In this document: piece by piece, positions 45,562 through 54,239 of the stretch
How positions within the stretch are numbered: the stretch's first letter is position 1
Layout: each line of letters starts with the position of its first letter
NCBI GenBank assembly: GCA_965197635.1
Contig: CBDANN010000005.1
Location: 186,001 to 250,000, forward strand
Source: Bin87 sp965197635
GTDB lineage: Bacteria > Chloroflexota > Dehalococcoidia > Lucifugimonadales > UBA3495
Direction of reading: 5' to 3'
DNA length: 64,000 nucleotides
Program-made: the position numbers and the translations under genes
The notes under the pieces: generated by a model
What the model was told of the DNA's origin: nothing
Database searches by the model: none
What the model saw: only the letters and a program-made list of their open reading frames with translations

Positions 45562-45969
45562 ATGGGCGTAGTCGGTTTCCGGCCAACCCGAGATTTTCAG
45601 CACCTCAAAACTGGCGCGCCGCTCGCCATCCTGGTTTATAGTATTGCTATTGTGTCCACGGGGACTACCGACTACCCAGCGGACCCCTTCGAGCCGCATA
45701 TGGGCATCCAGGGTTCGCGCCGGGTCGATACCGAAGGGCGCGGATGGGGCATGAACCGGCGCATTTCAGTGGACGACGCCCTGCGCAGCTACAATCAGAA
45801 CGGGGTTTACGCCGGGTTCGAGGAGAACCTGAAAAGCAGCAGCGAGATTGGCAAACTGGCCGGTCCGGTGGTCCTGAGTAAGGATCACGCCGCGGTCGAC
45901 CCGTTTAGCATCAAGGACATTCCCGTGGAGCGGACCATCGTTGGCTGGAAGACGGTGTACGAGGCTTGA
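45562..45969 (+). pseudogene. Amidohydrolase (YtcJ-like) C-terminal fragment
   Basis: Residues after about position 40 match the C-terminus of large amidohydrolase-3 family proteins: DPFEPHMGIQGSRRVDTEGR, ISVDDALRSYNQNGVYAGF, EIGKLAGPVVLSKDHAAVDP, VERTIVGWKTVYEA. The usual GKLADLVVLSxDP and VERTIVGGKTVY motifs have drifted (GPVVLSKDH, VGWKTVY). The catalytic metal-binding half of the enzyme is missing. The fragment abuts the decayed sensor gene on the opposite strand at about 45967. Confidence 0.72.
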
Positions 45970-46061
45970 TTTGATCGCAAAGCCCCCCGTGGACAGTTTC
46001 CCAAGGCCATGGGGAGAATGAGCAATGGACGAAGCCGCCTCTGTCACCGCCCTTGGAAGGC

Positions 46062-47135
46062 TCAACCGCTCCTGGAACCAGCGTAAACGGCGCCGCCCAA
46101 AATCCCAGCGACGCCGAACGCGCCGATGATCAGCAGAATGATGCGTCCTGTTGATGCGGCTTGGCCGGAACCCGCCACCGCCGCATCAGAGGCCTGTTGG
46201 ATCTCCACTGCCAGGCCGTCGACGGTGATCAGTAGTTGGTGCAGGATCTGCGCATTGGCGTCTATCAGGTTTTTTTCATTGACGGTTAGCTCCAACCGTT
46301 GTCCCAGAGCGTCGAACAAGTTCTGTTCGCCTCGACCGGCTTCAAGCATCCGCTCGGTCATGGGGATGACATTGGGTTCCAGCTGTGGCCCTCCGTTGTC
46401 AGATAGGTAGGCGATATTCCTTTCCATGCGTTCCGCCGTGGAGTCATAGGTTTCATGAACGTGCTCGACAAACGTGGGATGTTGCGTGAGGGACGCCGCC
46501 GATAGGATAGTGTGTCCCAACACCACATCGGCCGACAATGCGGCCAGGTGCGAATACCGCAGTATGTCATCCTCGGTGAAGACAGCCATGGGGGCGCCGG
46601 TGGTTTCGGGAGCATTGAACTTGGACATCAGGTGGTAAAACTGGTTGTCCATGCTGGTGTCGACAGCCGGGAAGAGAGCGGTAGAAGCAACGGCGCTCAG
46701 CATCCGTCGCGTGCTCCCCTCTTCGGAAATCGTTTGCAATAGCTCCGGCCGGCCGCGCTCGATCAACTCGATGTTGGATGCCAACTGGTCAACTTGCCGT
46801 CGGATTGCTTCCACCGTGGCATCATGGCCGGAGCCTTCCAGTATCTCCAGTTGTGCGTTCAGCTTGCCCCTTTCGGTGGCGACGGCCTCTTTCAGTTCGC
46901 CGAGGTCGTCAGGGGTCATTCCCCGCTGGGTTGGGATGGACCCAGTAGTTGTCAAGGCGTCAGAATGCCTGACTACGGCCAACGACGCTGCCAGCAGGTC
47001 CGCGTCATTGTATGCGGCAATCGCCGAATTGGCCTTTCCTATCGAAACCCATCCCGCGGCTACCACGGCAATGATGACCGCCAACGCCCCAATTGTGATC
47101 AGGGCCAGGGGAGACGTGATACGGAACGTACCCAT
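46062..47135 (-). CDS. Membrane sensor protein, truncated after the second membrane helix
   Basis: A 357-residue protein with an N-terminal membrane helix (LALITIGALAVIIAVVAAGW), a roughly 290-residue all-helical extracytoplasmic domain, and a second helix (IILLIIGAFGVAGILGGAVY), then a stop after seven residues. Such proteins normally continue into HAMP and a signalling module. In another frame just past the stop (about 45970-46065) the segment RAVTEAASSIAHSP, GLGKLSTGGFAIKS looks like a HAMP domain, so the gene appears cut by a frameshift and a rearrangement. Its ATG overlaps the stop of a periplasmic binding protein gene (TGATG), an arrangement like TorT/TorS. Confidence 0.65.
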   Translation of the reverse strand: MGTFRITSPLALITIGALAVIIAVVAAGWVSIGKANSAIAAYNDADLLAASLAVVRHSDALTTTGSIPTQRGMTPDDLGELKEAVATERGKLNAQLEILEGSGHDATVEAIRRQVDQLASNIELIERGRPELLQTISEEGSTRRMLSAVASTALFPAVDTSMDNQFYHLMSKFNAPETTGAPMAVFTEDDILRYSHLAALSADVVLGHTILSAASLTQHPTFVEHVHETYDSTAERMERNIAYLSDNGGPQLEPNVIPMTERMLEAGRGEQNLFDALGQRLELTVNEKNLIDANAQILHQLLITVDGLAVEIQQASDAAVAGSGQAASTGRIILLIIGAFGVAGILGGAVYAGSRSG

Positions 47136-48403
47136 CAGTACTCACCTCCTAGCTTATCGACCTGGTGGTATATCCCATCCTGACCGATGGTGGTCAGGAA
47201 CACGGTGTCGGATCCCTGGTTGTCCTGTGGCCCGTACCGGAGCGGAATCCCGTCTATATTTATCGTTTCCGCCTCCCGAACCGCGTCCAGGAAGCACTCC
47301 CGGCTGAGATCAGGACCACAGGCTCCAAGCCCTGCGATTGCCAGCCGGCCGGCCAAGTACCCCTCCAGCGAAACGAAACCGGGTCGCGCGCTGGGGTCAT
47401 AGTCGGACCGGGCGGCACTGTACCGGGCGACCAGCGGAACCGTGGCGTCGTCGGGCGGAGGCACCACCTGCGTCACGTAAACGCCTTCTACGTCGTCGCC
47501 AAGCTCATCCGCCAGCGCGTAGCTGCCTACGAATGACACCGCCATGAACACCGGGTCGACGTCGCGCCGGATCAGTTCGATGGCCTTTGCGACCGGCTCA
47601 TACGCGCCGATCATGATGACGGCTTCCGGGTCGGCGTCGGTAATTCGGAGCACTGCACCTTTCACGGCGCTGGTGTTCCGCCGGTAATACCAGGATGCCA
47701 CCGGCTCCAGTCCGCGGCGCTCCAGGGCAATGCGTGTGCCCTCAAGCCCATTCTTGCTGAAGGAGTCATTCTGGTACAGCACGGCCACCCGGGTGATACC
47801 CATATCCGCTGTAAGGCGAGCTACCATCTCCTCGGTTTCCTGGTAGTAGGACGCGCGCACGTTGAGAACATTGTCCAATGACGGATCGCGCAAAAACTCG
47901 GCGCCAGTGAACGGAGCCAAGAAGGGCACTCCCGCGTCTTTCGCCAATGGGAACGCGGCCCGCGAGGTGGGAGTCCCCACTTCCCCGATCAGCGCAAACA
48001 CATGATGCTCCTGGATCAACCGCTGGGTGTTGGTAACCGAGAAACTGGTCTCGTACGCGTCGTTCAAGGCGTGTAGTTCCAGCGTGCGATCATGAATGCC
48101 ACCGGCCTGGTTTGCCTCATGGAACGCCGCCTGTATGCCGGTGTGCATTTGGGTTCCCAGTGCCTCGGCGGGCCCCGTGAAAGCGGCCGATTGACCGAAC
48201 AGGATGTGATCGTTGGCTACGCCAGGGTCCCGCTGGTTGTGATCCGGTGTCATCGAGGAGGCCGGTACGCTGGCACGCGTATCGTCGTCGACCGACATAC
48301 CGTCATCACTCGGGGAGCACGCGACGCTCAGGGTAACGCTAACCAACGTCAAGACAACTGCCAATGGTACGCTTCGGAAAACCAATATCTGGGTTATTAG
48401 CAT
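47135..48403 (-). CDS. Type I periplasmic binding lipoprotein (Leu/Ile/Val-binding-like)
   Basis: A 422-residue Peripla_BP_6-type protein with a lipoprotein signal (lipobox TLSVAC, about Cys29). Family segments are ILFGQSAAFTGPAEALGTQM, GVPFLAPFTGAEFLRDPSLD, VAVLYQNDSFSKNGLEGTRI and PEAVIMIGAYEPVAKAIEL. The start at 48403 has GGAGGA 5 bases upstream. Because it is coupled to a membrane sensor rather than to ABC permease genes, it may present a ligand to the sensor instead of feeding a transporter. Two close paralogs lie at 56413 and 58050, each without partner genes. Confidence 0.85.
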   Translation of the reverse strand: MLITQILVFRSVPLAVVLTLVSVTLSVACSPSDDGMSVDDDTRASVPASSMTPDHNQRDPGVANDHILFGQSAAFTGPAEALGTQMHTGIQAAFHEANQAGGIHDRTLELHALNDAYETSFSVTNTQRLIQEHHVFALIGEVGTPTSRAAFPLAKDAGVPFLAPFTGAEFLRDPSLDNVLNVRASYYQETEEMVARLTADMGITRVAVLYQNDSFSKNGLEGTRIALERRGLEPVASWYYRRNTSAVKGAVLRITDADPEAVIMIGAYEPVAKAIELIRRDVDPVFMAVSFVGSYALADELGDDVEGVYVTQVVPPPDDATVPLVARYSAARSDYDPSARPGFVSLEGYLAGRLAIAGLGACGPDLSRECFLDAVREAETINIDGIPLRYGPQDNQGSDTVFLTTIGQDGIYHQVDKLGGEY

Positions 48404-48421
48404 TGTATTCCTCCAGCACAC

Positions 48422-48776
48422 AAACTTTGGCGACTTTGGCAGACCTCATATATGGATGTCTATATATAAATGGCAGTTATATCGTGAATATTTTATGAAA
48501 AATCAGTTATTAGAGCACGATTGCGCACGGCCCATATCCACAACCGTGCGTATTCGGGCGCAAGCCCACACCGCTAACGCTCTGAATAGGACCGGCTCAA
48601 CGGCTACAGTCAGAGCCGGGCGCAGACGCATCGGCCCGCTCATCATGCTGGCCATCATTGAGGCAATGGGTCAGAGCCGGGCGCAGACGCATCGGCCCAT
48701 TGCTGGCAGCCGGTACGAGAAACACGACGGCGAGGCGTTAGGGGTAAGATGGAGGGAGCCGCAAACCAAGAGAGCG
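48422..48776. other. Intergenic region with a 29-bp direct repeat
   Basis: There is no gene. The unit gtcagagccgggcgcagacg and the following nine bases occurs at 48609-48637 and again at 48670-48698. An AT-rich block at 48440-48500 may hold the promoter of the binding-protein gene. Confidence 0.5.
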
Positions 48777-48780
48777 GCGG

Positions 48781-48997
48781 ATGAGCAAGACCTGTCCTTA
48801 CCTACGATCCGGACCAGCAGTTGCTGTTGCCCGCTGCCCTACAGGAATGGCTGCCTGAGGATCATCTGTCGTGTTTCATGTCCGATGTCGTTGACCAGTT
48901 GGACTTCCCAGAGATCACAGTCAGCTACGAGGGTGAAAGGCGCGGCGGTCCACCCCACAATTCCCAAATGATGGTGAATGTGCTGCTCAATAGCAGA
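48781..48997 (+). pseudogene. IS1182-family transposase N-terminal fragment
   Basis: It reads LTYDPDQQLLLPAALQEWLP, EDHLSCFMSDVVDQLDF, EITVSYEGERRGGPPHNSQM, MVNVLL, the typical N-terminus of IS1182/IS5-like DDE transposases. A small deletion after MSKT shifts the frame at the start, and everything after the first 70 codons is gone. Confidence 0.72.
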
Positions 48998-49021
48998 GTT
49001 ATGCCCGTGTCCGGGCTGGGC

Positions 49022-49226
49022 AGAGGCGACTAACTGGTAAGTCTGCCCCAGGATGTATGCTCATGGTAGGGCGTGTCGTTCGGACCAAGACCGAGTGGAC
49101 ACTGGTGCATATCGCCCGATCGATAGCATGGTCGATCCCGTTGGGGAGCCAAATGCGATCCCTAGAATGTCTACTGTCCGTGACTCCCTCCGGCGTCGCG
49201 TCTACGCAGCAATCATGGAGGCGATG
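49022..49226 (+). ncRNA. Possible left-end non-coding RNA region of the IS110 element
   Basis: IS110-group elements are known to encode a structured guide (bridge) RNA between the left end and the recombinase gene. These 205 bp stand in that position and hold no credible gene. I did not fold it or identify target- or donor-binding loops, so this is a positional inference only. Confidence 0.2.
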
Positions 49227-50492
49227 ATGAGCAGACGCCAGAACAGTGCGAAACCGCCGGGGTTGTCCCAGCTGAACCTGAACGCGGCGGGCATCGACGT
49301 GGGCGCCACCAGCCACTATGTGGCGGTGCCCGCCGACCGTGCGGAGCCGCCGGTGCGGGAGTTTGAGGCCGTCACGGCGGACCTGTACCGTTTGGCGGAC
49401 TGGCTGGCCGAGTGCGGTGTGGAGACCGTGGTCATGGAGTCCACCGGCGTGTACTGGATACCCCGGTTTGGGGTGCTGGAAGAGCGGGGGTTTGAGGTGA
49501 TGTTGGTGGACCCCAGACGCATCAAGGACGTGCCGGGTCGCAAGACCGACGTGGTGGACTGCCAGTGGCGGCAGCAACTGCACACCTACGGGCTGCTGTC
49601 GGGAGCCTTCCGGCCCGACGGGGAGATCCGACGTCTGCGCAGTTACCTGCGGCAGTGGGCCATGCTGGTGGAGTACGCATCTCATCACATCCAGCACATG
49701 CAGCAGGCGTTGACCCAGATGAACGTGAAGCTCCAGCATGTGATCAGAGACATCACCGGCCAGACCGGCAGGGACATCATGGAGGCCATCGTGGGCGGCG
49801 AGCGGGATCAGCGTAAGCTGGCGCAACGGCGCGATCCCAGGATCAAGGCCGACGCGGCGACCATCGCCAAGTCGTTGCAGGGCCACTGGCGGGAGGAACA
49901 CAGCTTCGAGCTGACCCAGGCCCTGGAACTGTACCGGTTCTATCAGGATAAGATTACCGAGTGCGACCGGGAGATTGAAGCCCAGCTGGAGCGGTTTGAA
50001 GACCGCAGCGACGGCGAGCCTCCGGCTCCCAACGGCAAAAAGCGCCATAAGGGGAACGCGCCGCGCTTCGATGTCCGGACCCACCTGTATCAGATGACGG
50101 GGGTGGACCTGACCCGGATTGACGGCGTGGACGCCTACACGGCCCTGAAGGTGGTGAGCGAGATTGGCACGGACCTGACCAGGTGGGAGAGCGCCGGCCA
50201 CTTCGCATCCTGGCTGGGGCTGAGCCCCGACAACCGGGTCACCGGTGGCAAGGTCAAGAGCTCAAAGACCAAGCCCAGCGCCAACCGGGCCGCGGCGGCA
50301 TTGCGTCTGGCCGCCCACGGGCTGCACCGCTCCGACAGCGCCTTGGGCGCCTTCCTGCGCCGGAAGAAGGCCCAGCTGGGCGCGCCCAAGGCCATCACCG
50401 CCACCGCACACAAGCTGGCCAGGCTCATCTACTCCATGCTGCGCTACGGCCGGGAGTACTTGGACGCTGGAGCCGAATACTACGAAACCTAG
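49227..50492 (+). CDS. IS110-family transposase with a premature TAG
   Basis: A 421-residue DEDD transposase: LNAAGIDVGATSHYVAVPAD (first Asp), VVMESTGVYWIP (Glu), GRKTDVVDCQWRQ (Asp pair), then a coiled linker and the C-terminal serine-containing domain SAGHFASWLGLSPDNRVTGG, VKSSKTKPSANRAAAALRLA. GGAGG lies 5 bases before ATG 49227. The frame ends at TAG 50490-50492, but the normal C-terminal residues YRQRALRTAKRRAAQLGYQL continue in the same frame to 50618, so a CAG-to-TAG change has removed the last 42 residues. The catalytic parts are intact. Confidence 0.88.
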   Translation: MSRRQNSAKPPGLSQLNLNAAGIDVGATSHYVAVPADRAEPPVREFEAVTADLYRLADWLAECGVETVVMESTGVYWIPRFGVLEERGFEVMLVDPRRIKDVPGRKTDVVDCQWRQQLHTYGLLSGAFRPDGEIRRLRSYLRQWAMLVEYASHHIQHMQQALTQMNVKLQHVIRDITGQTGRDIMEAIVGGERDQRKLAQRRDPRIKADAATIAKSLQGHWREEHSFELTQALELYRFYQDKITECDREIEAQLERFEDRSDGEPPAPNGKKRHKGNAPRFDVRTHLYQMTGVDLTRIDGVDAYTALKVVSEIGTDLTRWESAGHFASWLGLSPDNRVTGGKVKSSKTKPSANRAAAALRLAAHGLHRSDSALGAFLRRKKAQLGAPKAITATAHKLARLIYSMLRYGREYLDAGAEYYET

Positions 50493-50666
50493 TATCGGCA
50501 GCGGGCATTGCGCACGGCCAAGCGTCGGGCGGCACAACTGGGCTACCAGTTGGTGCCCATGCCCGATGCTTTGGAACACGCCACGCACGCCCATCCCGGC
50601 GCTCCCATCGCCGCGTGAACACTCTGGTTAGTGAGGAGGCCGGGCAAAGTAGGCTGTGGCACTTTG

Positions 50667-50716
50667 CTGCGGCGTGGCCTCACACCGCGCCGCACCGGCG
50701 CGAGGCCACGCCGCAG
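50667..50716. repeat. Strong two-part hairpin right of the IS110 gene
   Basis: A 15-bp perfect outer stem (ctgcggcgtggcctc / gaggccacgccgcag) encloses a 6-bp inner stem (cgcgcc / ggcgcg, sharing its last base with the outer right arm). It stands between the IS110 gene and the convergent gene ending at 50738. It could be a bidirectional terminator or part of the element end; there is no T-run. Confidence 0.55.
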
Positions 50717-50737
50717 GGTGGGTATCAGGCGGGATGC

Positions 50738-51367
50738 TCAGTCTGCTTCAAGTTCTCTCGGGTCGAACTGAAGCCAGTGGATGGTTCCGGCCCCGACCAG
50801 TTCCTGCACGTCGCGGTCGTTGACTACGCTGGCCACCAAGGGGTGTGCAACATGGCCGGTCATCCTGGTGAGGAAGCCGGCGTTGCGGATGGCCCGGTTG
50901 GTGTCGCGCAGGTCTGCGGTGAAGGACGCTTCGGCGGCAACGTAATGAGTATTGCCGTGATCGTCAATTCCCTGGAGGACCATGTCGGCCCGGTAGAAGC
51001 TCTGGCGCTGTCCCAACTCCACTTCGTTGGAAAGACCGGACTGTCGCGCCATCCGGACGAGGTCGTCGCGAACCAGGAAGCCCACGAAGTCGAGCTGGAA
51101 GGATTCCAGAATGGTTTCAAAACTATCGTTGAGCAGACGGCGAGCAGCGTTGCCCTTCAGGACACCGAGGGTGTCCTCAATGCGCTGGTTGAAGGCTTGC
51201 TGACGTTCGATGAACGTTGTGACGTACGACGTGAATTGCGCGAAGCGTTCGGGCAGTTCGAGGAGTTCCTGGGACAGCAGGAGGCTGCGGACGCCGTGGC
51301 GGAACTGGGCGTCGTCCTCGAGGGTTTGAAGGAAGCGGGCGCGTTCTTGTTGGTTCATGGTGGTCAT
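50738..51367 (-). CDS. Hypothetical protein with coiled coil and PD-(D/E)XK-like region
   Basis: A 209-residue soluble protein. The N-terminal 95 residues are helical and Glu/Gln-rich. The C-terminal half has an acidic pattern resembling a PD-(D/E)XK nuclease fold: ADMVLQGID (Asp), then HYVAAEASFTADLRD (Glu-x-Ser), and a hydrophobic strand AHPLVASVVND. Proteins with this layout (DUF3782-like) are common in Chloroflexota and Cyanobacteria without known function. It stands among insertion-sequence debris but is itself uninterrupted. Confidence 0.6.
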   Translation of the reverse strand: MTTMNQQERARFLQTLEDDAQFRHGVRSLLLSQELLELPERFAQFTSYVTTFIERQQAFNQRIEDTLGVLKGNAARRLLNDSFETILESFQLDFVGFLVRDDLVRMARQSGLSNEVELGQRQSFYRADMVLQGIDDHGNTHYVAAEASFTADLRDTNRAIRNAGFLTRMTGHVAHPLVASVVNDRDVQELVGAGTIHWLQFDPRELEAD

Positions 51368-51797
51368 GGGTGCAGTGAATATCCTCTCATTTTAGCAGTA
51401 TGGAAGGGCGTGTGGCAGATGCGCTCTGTAACTGGAGGAAATTTCGCTACTCGGGTAATGGCGCAACTTGGTTCGAGTGGTTGCCGAAACAGGGCAACTG
51501 CGTGACGAATCTCGTTTCGGCATTTTGCCCAAAATCATAAGACTACTATTCGATCAAACTTGTCTTGGCATATAGAGATAAAGATGGGCCATGGTTGCTA
51601 CGCTGATGGTAAACAATGGTGCGGGAGGTGCGGCATCCATGGTTGCGGAGAAATATGCGGTACGGTTGTCGGCGGAGGATCGGGACCAACTGGAACGGTT
51701 GATCCGCAGCGGGCAGCATTCGGCGCGGGTCATCAATCGGGCGCGCATCCTGCTCAAGACTGATGAGGGCTGGAGCGCGTCCCAGGTGGCGGCGGCC

Positions 51798-51821
51798 CCC
51801 GTATCCAGTACGGGGCAGGCT
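51798..51821 (+). repeat. 24-bp palindromic insert encoding PVSSTGQA
   Basis: It is inserted in frame between SQVAAA and LDTSPRTV of the transposase. The core is CCCCGTA, TCCAG, TACGGGG. It differs by one base from the insert at 42008-42031, which lies in an unrelated transposase at an unrelated site. Confidence 0.88.
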
Positions 51822-52606
51822 CTGGACACCTCGCCGCGCACGGTGTTCCGCAGCAAACGGCGGTACGCCGAGGAGGGATTGGACGGTGTGCTCCACGACC
51901 ATCCCCAGGCCAACCGGTACCGCAAGTTGGATGATCGGGGTGAGGCCCACCTGATTGCCCTGGCGTGCCGCGACGCCCCGGAGGGCCATGACCACTGGAC
52001 CTTGCAGCTGTTGGCCGACCGGATGGTCGAGTTGGGGTTGGTGGCGTCGCTGACCGACGAGACGGTGCGGCTCAAGCTCAAAAAACGTCCTCAAGCCCTG
52101 GCGGAAACAGCAGTGGTGCATCCCTAAGGTGAACGGGGAGTTCGTGGCGGCGATGGAGGACGTGCTGGGCCGTGCTGGACCGGTACGCCGAACCCTACGA
52201 TCCCCAACGGCCGGTGGTGTGCTTTGACGAGACCTCCACCCAACTGCTGGCCCCGATCTTTGACCAATCGCGGGAGCCGTTGCCCGTCCAACCGGGACGA
52301 CTGCGGCGGCAGGACTACGAGTATCGACGCGGCGGCACCCGCAACATCTTCCTGACCTGTGAGCCCTTGGCGGGCTGGCGCCACCTGGCCATCACGGAAA
52401 GGCGCACCATGGTGGACTTCGCCCACCAGATGCGGTGGCTGGTGGATGTGGCTTACCCCCACGCCCCAGTGGTGCGTGTGGTCCTCGACAATCTGAACAC
52501 CCACCGCATGGCCTCCCTATACGAGACCTTCCCAGCTGGTGAGGCCCGACGCATCGTGAAGCGGCTCGAGTTCCACCACACGCCCAAGCACGCCAGTTGG
52601 CTGAAT

Positions 52607-52629
52607 CCTGTCCTGAGCTTGCCGAAGGG
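52607..52629 (+). repeat. 23-bp mini-repeat insert (CCTGAGCTTGCCGAAGGG type)
   Basis: The insert separates AAT (Asn of WLN) from ATGGCGGAG (Met-Ala-Glu), where IS630 transposases normally read straight through. Being 23 bp it shifts the frame. Its core matches 55659-55677 exactly and 55570-55588 with one change. Confidence 0.85.
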
Positions 52630-52834
52630 ATGGCGGAGATCGAATTCAGCGTGTTGAGCCGGGCCTGTCTCAAGGGGAGAAATCCCGACGCCGTCGCCTT
52701 GGAGCGTCAAATCACGGCTTACGAGACCTACCGCAATGCAGCGGGCGCCACCATCAACTGGCGCTGCAGCACCCACGACGCCAGAACCAAACTCCATCGG
52801 TTTTACCCCTGCCTTTTCAACGTTGACTGAGTAC

Positions 52835-53787
52835 TAAACCGAAGCCAAAGTGGGATGTGCATTTGTCGGGTGTTGGGAATCGAACCGGGAGTTTCGCAAG
52901 AGTGTTTCGTTCCTTGACTGCAGTACGGTCCGGCAGCGCCGTTTCACCTCCTCTTTGCGGGCAGTCAGACCCGACAGGAATTTGCCGACCCGCTCCTGCA
53001 CCGCCGCCTTGCTGCGCAGGCACAGATTGCCCGTGGCTTCCTCTCTCGCCCAGCCCCAGATGGCCTCAGCGGCGTTGAAGTCCGGACTGTACCCCGGCAA
53101 GTTTGCCAGCCGCAACTCAAGGCCGGGCGTCCTGAGATACTCCCGCATCGCCTCCCCAGATTTTTGACCAATCGCGCGCCGGCGCGTTGTCCCAGATGAT
53201 CTGCAACGGCTCAGGGTGCTTTCCCCTCAGTTGCCTCAGCAAGGCAACCGAGGTTCCAGAGTTGCTGTTGACCTCCAGTTCCATCCATGCCACCTCCCAC
53301 GTCTCCAGGCACACCGCCGAATAATAGCTGACCTTCTCCCCGTACTGCGGGCTAGTCGAACCCACCAGAGCAGGTTCTCCTCTCAGCGCCCACTTGCCCC
53401 GCAGTTCGGCGTCCGCCCAGAAGTGGGCCTCGTCAGCGCAGAATATCTTGGCTCCGCTCGAATATCAGGGCGGCAGGTCCCCCTTCACCGAAGGCCGACA
53501 CCCACCGACCAATGGTGTGTGGGTCTCGCTCCAGGGCCTCCGCCGTGGCCGCTGCCGTCAAGCCCTGGGCCAGCAGCAGCATGGCGTACCATCGCTCCCG
53601 CTCCCGGGGCATGGGCGCCAGAATCATCCTCCGGCGCAAGTCCTGCTCTGCCATCTGCCATTGTTCCAGAGACCGGCCTAGCTCTCTCACGCCCATCACT
53701 AACCCCTTGCAACTCCCGAAACTATGCAACCCAACTGGCCCCAATTTACCCCTATCACCCTGCACATTTCACCTTGGCTTCGGTTTA
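52835..53787 (-). mobile_element. IS630-family element (copy 2), complete ends, internally deleted
   Basis: The ends are TA-AACCGAAGCCAAAGTGGG on the left and its inverted form ending GGCTTCGGTT-TA on the right, about 25 bp of imperfect inverted repeat with TA at both outer edges, the target duplication of this family. The transposase (minus) has its N-terminal domain at about 53733-53460 (LLLAQGLTAAATAEALERDP) and its catalytic end (IIWDNAPARDWSKIWG, LPGYSPDFNAAEAIWGWARE) at 53400-52837. Roughly 100 codons between them are missing and there are frameshifts, so it cannot move by itself. It is inserted into an istB remnant. Confidence 0.82.
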
Positions 53788-54036
53788 GTCTCGGCTCGGT
53801 ACGAGCGCGGCAGCATCATCCTCACCTCCAACAAGGGCTTCGGTGAGTGGGGAGAACTGCTGGGCGACAGCGTGATTGCCTCGGCGGTGCTGGACCGTCT
53901 TCTGCACCACAGCCACGTGCTGAACATCCGCGGCGAGAGCTACCGGCTCAGAGAGAAACGCCAGGCGGGGCTATTCCCGTCGCACCAGCAACTGAACGCG
54001 CCGCCGGAGGAGGCCGGCGACAACTATGCCGACTGA
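53788..54036 (+). pseudogene. IS21-family istB C-terminal fragment interrupted by IS630
   Basis: It reads YERGSIILTSNKGFGEWGEL, LGDSVIASAVLDRLLHHSHV and LNIRGESYRLREKRQAGLFP, then EEAGDNYAD and a stop. It is nearly identical in its last 45 residues to the istB remnant at 42424-43124 and supplies the segment deleted there. The first half is absent: the IS630 end lies directly in front. Confidence 0.85.
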
Positions 54037-54060
54037 CCAAATCGCTGAGCAAAGTGTGGC

Positions 54061-54217
54061 GGGTCAATTTTGGCTTGTTACAAACAATGTGGCGAGGCGA
54101 ATCCGCCGGGTGGGTCAATTCCAACTCGGCGGTTGGCGATCGCAATTAGGGAAGCGGGTCAATTCCAACTCGGCGACTACACACAACAGCGGAGAGTGGG
54201 TCAACTCCGGATCGGCG
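54061..54217. repeat. Repeated motif of an IS21-type terminus
   Basis: A 19-base unit ggtcaattccaactcggcg occurs at about 54113-54131 and 54157-54175, with variants at 54062 (ggtcaattttggc) and 54199 (ggtcaactccggatcggcg). IS21-family ends carry several such internal repeats bound by IstA. A related unit stands at 44118-44136. Confidence 0.65.
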
Positions 54218-54239
54218 ATCATGGGTCAGATCTCGGTCG

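Larger units (their letters stand above)
51639..52830 (+). pseudogene. IS630-family transposase with frameshifts and two mini-repeat insertions
   Basis: N-terminal helix-turn-helix (MVAEKYAVRLSAEDRDQLER, TSPRTVFRSKRRYAEEGLDG), then KNVLKPWRKQQWCIPKV in a shifted frame, VVCFDETSTQLLA (first Asp), VRVVLDNLNTHRM (second Asp), HTPKHASWLN interrupted, AEIEFSVLSRACLKG (Glu) and the C-terminus TKLHRFYPCLFNVD. Lesions: an in-frame 24-bp insert at 51798-51821, a frameshift near 52083, a 10-bp tandem duplication near 52165, and a 23-bp insert at 52607-52629 exactly between WLN and AEIEF. It is not functional. Confidence 0.88.

Noticed and set aside
52868..52890. tRNA T-arm-like string (gggaatcgaaccgg)
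   Set aside because: It is part of the IS630 transposase end and recurs at 41774; no cloverleaf can be built around it.
54061..54217. CRISPR-like repeat array
   Set aside because: Units are imperfect, few and irregularly spaced, and they match the internal repeats of an IS21-type end.
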